Assembly: GCA_025350865.1 (NCBI GenBank)
Contig: JANXWZ010000136.1
Coordinates: 1-53,697, forward strand
Direction of reading: 5' to 3'
Source of the DNA: Rhodanobacteraceae bacterium
GTDB lineage: Bacteria; Acidobacteriota; Terriglobia; Terriglobales; Acidobacteriaceae
Length of the DNA: 53,697 bases
Within the stretch, counting starts at the first letter, position 1. Each line of letters opens with the position of its first letter. The notes beneath the pieces were generated by a model. That model did not search any database and was not told the origin of the DNA. It saw nothing but the letters and a program-made list of their open reading frames with translations. The position numbers and the translations under genes were made by a program. Positions 50,229 to 53,697 of the stretch are shown one piece after another.

Positions 50229-52325
50229 CGATGCCGGGGTTGTGCCACATTGGACAACCCGGAACGACGGGCTCGCCGATCCCCCGGTCTTCCGATCAAA
50301 CGACGCCTCGGGCAGAGTCCACACCCAGCCTGACCTATCCTCCCATGCCGGGTCATTGCGCGCCACTGCCAGGTAGCTCACCCCCAGCGCATGACATCTC
50401 TTAATCACCTCGTCTGAAGGTAACGCCGAAGATTGAAATAATCGTCTGACGGCGCCCTGGGTCGCGGCACATCGGCCCGGATCACCCCCAAATACCGCGC
50501 CGCAATCGACCGCCGCATCCGAAACCATGGAACGCTCCGAGTACAGCATGTTGACGACATAAAAGTAGCTGCCGGGGTCGATCAGGTTCGATTGAACGAT
50601 CGCCGCCCCTGGAATTGCTTCTGAAGCCGCACCGTAGGCGGTTCGCGCCGCGTAGGCCGCCTCCGGCAATCCCTCGAAACCTGCCATTCGCGCAGCAACG
50701 TGGAGCGGCACATACACCCGCAACATCAACACCTGCAAGGCAGTCCCGGCCAGCCCCACAAACAAGAGAAGATTGATCCACGGTTTCGCGCCCGGCACTG
50801 TCAGCCGATCCGCCGTCAGCAGGAGAAGAAAGAAGCAAGGGATCATCGCCGCCCGATACCCGAAGTCGTTATTGCCAATCACCGATGACCGCAGAAAGCT
50901 AACCAGCAGCAAACTCCCTACCGCCAGACCCAACGCCGTCCGACCCGCCTCTCCCAGCGACTTACGCCTCACTATGGCGACGATCAACACCAGTCCATAC
51001 GCGCCAAGTTCGATGGCATATCCCGGCACCAGCAGAACCAGCCGCACGAACTGATCCAGCAGAATCGGATGGCTTCGTTCGATCGAGGCTAATGCTGGAA
51101 GGCCGGTGACTAGGCTCGAATCGATCATCTTCCGCACGCTCCATTGGAAGAGGTGTGCGGCCTCCGCATTCGCGCCTCCCTCGGTGCCGGAGTGCGACCC
51201 CATTAGCTCGCGTAGATATGGAATCAGCAGCAATCCCGCCACCCCGACGCTCGCGGCCAACTGGATCGCTCGGGCCCGCCCTGTGCCGTGCATCAGCGAC
51301 ACCGCAGTCCAGCCAGCCATCACCATCGCGAATCCTGCAGCCACGTAAATCGATAGACCAAACGCACTCGCCGCTGCGATCCCCGCAAACACCACAGCTG
51401 CAATCCTGTCACGCCTGGACACGTCTGATCGTGTCCGCCACAACAACAAAAAGGCAGTCAGGCAGCACAGCAGTGACGCCGTATGATTAGGTACCCACGC
51501 AATGCTGTCGAACCAGGACGACACCTGATCGGTCGACCACCACTCCAGGTCGCCGCTGAATTCATGGTTGACGAACAGGTTATAGAGCACAGGCAGAATG
51601 TCCAGTCCTGTCACCGTCAGCAACAATGCTCCGACCAGAATGAAGCGATAAAGCCGCTCTCCCAGCTCCATAAAGTGCCGGGCGAACAAAGCAATCATCG
51701 CAATCAGACCCACGCCCACCCAGCAACTGCTCGCAATCAAGGCCTGCCGCGCCGATACATGCGCAACTTTCATGCACACCGCGCAAACCGCATACCAGAA
51801 GTAGTAGTAGCGCATCGTCGCCTCGGCACCGGCATAATACAGCGGGTTGAGCGGCGGAATCCCCGTGTGCGCAATGCCGTTGACGAACGCCACGCGGTAC
51901 GCCTGATCGAGGACCGACACACTCAGGTAAAGCTTGCTTCCCTGCTGAATATCCACCAGCGACCCGACAATCGCCACTACGCCAAACGCTGTGAATATCG
52001 CCAGCAGCAAACGATCACGGTCGACCGAGGATCGAAGTCCCTTAGGCTGAATAGCGAGGAGCAGGACGGCCACAATCCCACCCACGGTCAGGACAATCGC
52101 AAGTGCACCGAGCGACATCACCCGTCCCAGCAACGTGACGGAGACAGGAGATATAGCGAACGATAGAGCAATCGCCCACGCACAGCGTTCTTGACGTGTT
52201 CGCTGACGAAAGCCGAACAAATCAATCCCGTACGCCAGCACATACCCCGGAGCAAACAGGATTGCCGCAAAGCCCGCCATGGCTACAAATGCACCGACAA
52301 TATCCAGGATTGTGTAGTTCGTCAT
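50220..52325 (-). CDS. Large polytopic membrane protein, possible GT-C-type glycosyltransferase
   Basis: About 701 residues from the ATG at 52325, the first ATG that does not run antisense through the HAD gene. The first 480 or so residues hold a dozen or more membrane helices; the C-terminal 170 residues are soluble (GAAIVQSNLIDPGSYFYVV, YSERSMVSDAAVDCGAVFGG, HALGVSYLAVARNDPAW). The layout of many helices plus a C-terminal extracytoplasmic domain fits GT-C-fold glycosyltransferases or related envelope proteins. I see no family motif that proves it. It is divergent from the HAD gene by 57 bases and 116 bases upstream of the kinase start on the same strand. Confidence 0.6.
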   Translation of the reverse strand: MTNYTILDIVGAFVAMAGFAAILFAPGYVLAYGIDLFGFRQRTRQERCAWAIALSFAISPVSVTLLGRVMSLGALAIVLTVGGIVAVLLLAIQPKGLRSSVDRDRLLLAIFTAFGVVAIVGSLVDIQQGSKLYLSVSVLDQAYRVAFVNGIAHTGIPPLNPLYYAGAEATMRYYYFWYAVCAVCMKVAHVSARQALIASSCWVGVGLIAMIALFARHFMELGERLYRFILVGALLLTVTGLDILPVLYNLFVNHEFSGDLEWWSTDQVSSWFDSIAWVPNHTASLLCCLTAFLLLWRTRSDVSRRDRIAAVVFAGIAAASAFGLSIYVAAGFAMVMAGWTAVSLMHGTGRARAIQLAASVGVAGLLLIPYLRELMGSHSGTEGGANAEAAHLFQWSVRKMIDSSLVTGLPALASIERSHPILLDQFVRLVLLVPGYAIELGAYGLVLIVAIVRRKSLGEAGRTALGLAVGSLLLVSFLRSSVIGNNDFGYRAAMIPCFFLLLLTADRLTVPGAKPWINLLLFVGLAGTALQVLMLRVYVPLHVAARMAGFEGLPEAAYAARTAYGAASEAIPGAAIVQSNLIDPGSYFYVVNMLYSERSMVSDAAVDCGAVFGGDPGRCAATQGAVRRLFQSSALPSDEVIKRCHALGVSYLAVARNDPAWEDRSGWVWTLPEASFDRKTGGSASPSFRVVQCGTTPASPP

Positions 52326-52369
52326 CGGCGCTGTCAGCCGAGTGTAGCACCGGCCCCGGTGCCTCCCGA

Positions 52370-52383
52370 TACAATCGATGGGA
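52370..52383 (+). promoter_or_regulatory. Possible leaderless promoter of the HAD gene
   Basis: TACAAT (52370-52375) is followed by ATGs at 52378 and 52383. A start of transcription 7-8 bases after the hexamer would match the second ATG. It is the same layout as at accA. Confidence 0.35.
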
Positions 52384-53108
52384 TGGTATCTCACTCTAAA
52401 ACGCCACCCCGGATCGAGTCTCGCCAGACCCTCCTCTTCGACGCCGACGACACCTTGTGGGAGAACAACGTCTACTTCGAGCGCGCCATCGCCGCGTTCA
52501 TCTCCTACCTCGACCACCGCGTCCACACCCCGCAAGAGGTGCGTGAACACCTCAACCTTGTCGAGCGCGCGACCATTGCCCGACACGGCTACGGCATGAA
52601 GAGCTTTCGCCGCTCGCTGGTCACCTGCTTTGAACAACTGACCGCGCAGCCAGTCACCGAGGATCAACACCGCCGCATCGTCAGCTTTGCCGAGTCCATC
52701 GCCGCCCAGGAAATCGAACTTCTTCCAGGTGTCGCCGATACCCTGCGCCAGCTAGCCGAACGCCACGAGCTCCACCTCGTCACCAAGGGTGACCTGATTG
52801 AGCAGAACGACAAGCTCGACCGCTCCGGCCTGCGACCCTACTTCACCGAGGTCGAAGTCCTCCCCGAAAAGACCGAGGCGGCCTACCGCGCTCTCGCCCA
52901 GCAGCACCGCTTCCCTGGACATGCCACCTGGATGATTGGCAACAGCCCCAAGTCGGATATCAACCCCTCATTGGCCGCGGGCTGGAACGCCGTCTTCATC
53001 CCTCACGACTTTACCTGGGTGTTGGAGCACGAAGTGGTCGACGTTCCCGCCGGCGGCTGCACGTTGCTCGAACTTGCATCATTTTCTGGTTTACTCAGCC
53101 ACTTCTAA
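52383..53108 (+). CDS. HAD-family hydrolase
   Basis: A 241-residue haloacid-dehalogenase-like hydrolase. The ATG at 52383 places motif I close to the N-terminus: LLFDADDTLW with nucleophile Asp20 and Asp22. A helical C1 cap follows (about 35-110, FISYLDHRVHTPQEVREHL). Motif II is LHLVTKGD, motif III Lys is in VLPEKTEAAY, and motif IV is MIGNSPKSDINPSLAAG. This suggests a small-molecule phosphatase; the substrate is not predictable. No signal peptide, so cytoplasmic. It is divergent from the large membrane protein. Confidence 0.9.
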   Translation: MVSHSKTPPRIESRQTLLFDADDTLWENNVYFERAIAAFISYLDHRVHTPQEVREHLNLVERATIARHGYGMKSFRRSLVTCFEQLTAQPVTEDQHRRIVSFAESIAAQEIELLPGVADTLRQLAERHELHLVTKGDLIEQNDKLDRSGLRPYFTEVEVLPEKTEAAYRALAQQHRFPGHATWMIGNSPKSDINPSLAAGWNAVFIPHDFTWVLEHEVVDVPAGGCTLLELASFSGLLSHF

Positions 53109-53124
53109 CCACCGCGACCGATGC

Positions 53125-53130
53125 TATACT
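53125..53130 (+). promoter_or_regulatory. Likely -10 box of the tRNA-Leu promoter
   Basis: TATACT stands 45 bases before the tRNA start, in the 67-base gap after the HAD gene. The expected -35 region overlaps the end of that gene and is weak. Confidence 0.45.
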
Positions 53131-53175
53131 TGAATTCGGATTGCTCATCGCACCGAACCCGATCACCGGTTCCAT

Positions 53176-53260
53176 GCGGAGGTGGCGAAATTGGCAGACG
53201 CACTAGCTTGAGGTGCTAGCGCCGCAAGGCATAGGGGTTCAAGTCCCCTCCTCCGCACCA
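53176..53260 (+). tRNA. tRNA-Leu (anticodon GAG), CCA encoded
   Basis: Acceptor GCGGAGG pairs with CCTCCGC, followed by discriminator A and encoded CCA. The D-arm has GGCGAAATTGGCAGACGC, the anticodon arm CTAGCTTGAGGTGCTAG with GAG, then a long variable arm (CGCCGCAAGGCAT) and the T-arm GGGTTCAAGTCCC. The class II variable arm and GAG identify leucine (CUC/CUU). Confidence 0.97.
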
Positions 53261-53284
53261 ATCTCATAATAAAGGACTTACGAT

Positions 53285-53315
53285 ATGGCCAGCCCGAAAC
53301 GGCTGGCCATCTTTT
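53285..53315 (+). terminator. Strong terminator after tRNA-Leu
   Basis: ATGGCCAGCC and GGCTGGCCAT form a perfect 10-bp stem with a CGAAAC loop, followed by CTTTTT. An ATG inside the stem opens a 45-codon frame with a GGA box, but the hairpin explains the sequence better. Confidence 0.85.
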
Positions 53316-53448
53316 TCGTCACTGTAGTGGTTTTTGTAGTGGTTGTAACCAGCTTTCGTTTTGGCAGGGGCAACCGAGCGCTTTGCCGGTTGCCTCCCGT
53401 ACAAATGGACGATGTAGGCTAGGACTCGGACACACAGGGAGACACGAG

Positions 53449-53697
53449 ATGCGCCCCACCCCGCAGAGCATTCCAATCAGCGCGTTGCACCAAGAGGCCG
53501 GCGCCCAAGATCTCGTCCGTTCGGAAAAGATGAGGCCGTATCTGGAGCTGCTCAGGGCTGATATTGGAGGGCAGGATACAGCGCCTTACCTGGCCGCATT
53601 AGCCGAACTGCCACTCGAAGAAAGGTACGTTTGGCGGGTCATCTCTGCCTTGAAGTGGGCGTTCTGCGATCTTGAAACCGAAAACGTACTCGCCGAT
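53449..53697 (+). CDS. Start of an unrecognised gene, cut by the window end
   Basis: An open frame of 83 codons runs from an ATG with AGGGAGA eight bases upstream to the edge of the window, with no stop. The product starts MRPTPQSIPISALHQEAGAQ and has a helical, acidic body (PYLELLRADIGGQ, YLAALAELPLEERYVWRVISALKWAF, DLETENVLAD). No signal peptide. I do not recognise the family. The position just after a tRNA-Leu, a usual integration target, raises the chance that it belongs to an integrated element; this is inference. Confidence 0.6.
   Translation, partial: MRPTPQSIPISALHQEAGAQDLVRSEKMRPYLELLRADIGGQDTAPYLAALAELPLEERYVWRVISALKWAFCDLETENVLAD

Noticed and set aside
52326..52670. N-terminal extension of the large membrane protein across the HAD gene.
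   Set aside because: The extra 115 residues are antisense to a well-supported HAD gene and show no membrane or family pattern.
53285..53422. A 45-codon frame after tRNA-Leu with a hydrophobic stretch and a GGA box.
   Set aside because: Its first codons form a perfect terminator stem followed by T residues, which explains the sequence better.
1..53697. CRISPR arrays, intact insertion sequences, toxin-antitoxin or known phage-defence operons.
   Set aside because: No regularly spaced direct repeats, transposase motifs or defence gene sets were seen on either strand.

Overview
The window looks like a chromosomal segment of an acidobacterium, most likely order Terriglobales / family Acidobacteriaceae. 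This is inferred from gene families common there: a TIGR03435/DUF3738 secreted protein, large secreted proteins with carboxypeptidase-regulatory-like repeats, MacB-type permeases in tandem, a Ser/Thr kinase fused to a TPR region, and many PQQ dehydrogenases. The DNA is GC-rich and densely coding, with many genes predicted to be exported.

Layout. (1) 1-10.5 kb, housekeeping: the 3' part of dnaE, a DUF3738 protein, a secreted TPR-like protein, a short accA, a CPBP-family membrane protein, a BamE-like secreted protein, a 59-residue zinc-ribbon protein with its own terminator, an arginine deiminase-like pseudoenzyme candidate, pyrF, thiD, a small unknown protein and a thiS with an unusual tail. 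(2) 10.7-13.2 kb: a Tat-exported enolase-superfamily dehydratase followed by a secreted lactonase-type beta-propeller. (3) 13.2-14 kb: a decayed tyrosine recombinase and gene-poor DNA. (4) 14-18.6 kb: two translationally coupled secreted repeat proteins and a convergent patatin-like lipase.

(5) 18.7-35 kb is the most interesting region. It is a catabolic cluster with two GntR/FCD regulators and at least five copies of a GTATAC-containing 15-bp site, one in front of each main transcription unit. It combines a probable periplasmic oxidation arm (two PQQ dehydrogenases, c-type hemes, an exported aldose epimerase, ThuA-domain proteins) with an MFS sugar-acid importer and a cytoplasmic non-phosphorylative arm: IlvD/EDD sugar-acid dehydratase, a 2-keto-3-deoxy-sugar-acid dehydrogenase of the L-fuconate/DHRS6 type, other SDRs, and an FAH-family hydrolase. 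An L-fucose-, L-rhamnose- or arabinose-like sugar from plant or microbial polysaccharide is the likely substrate, but it cannot be fixed from sequence. An exported metallo-beta-lactamase-fold hydrolase and a second ThuA protein follow (35-37.4 kb).

(6) 37.4-45.6 kb is a long minus-strand operon: an M20-like lipoprotein, one MacB-type ATPase, three paralogous MacB-type permeases and a DUF885 lipoprotein metallopeptidase. It has no MacA-type adaptor. A perfect TTTCGT-N4-ACGAAA palindrome lies in its divergent promoter region. (7) 45.9-53.7 kb: a secreted HxHP protein, tRNA-Ser(GGA), a large Ser/Thr kinase, a polytopic membrane protein, a HAD hydrolase and tRNA-Leu(GAG) with a strong terminator. 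The start of an unrecognised gene is cut by the window end.
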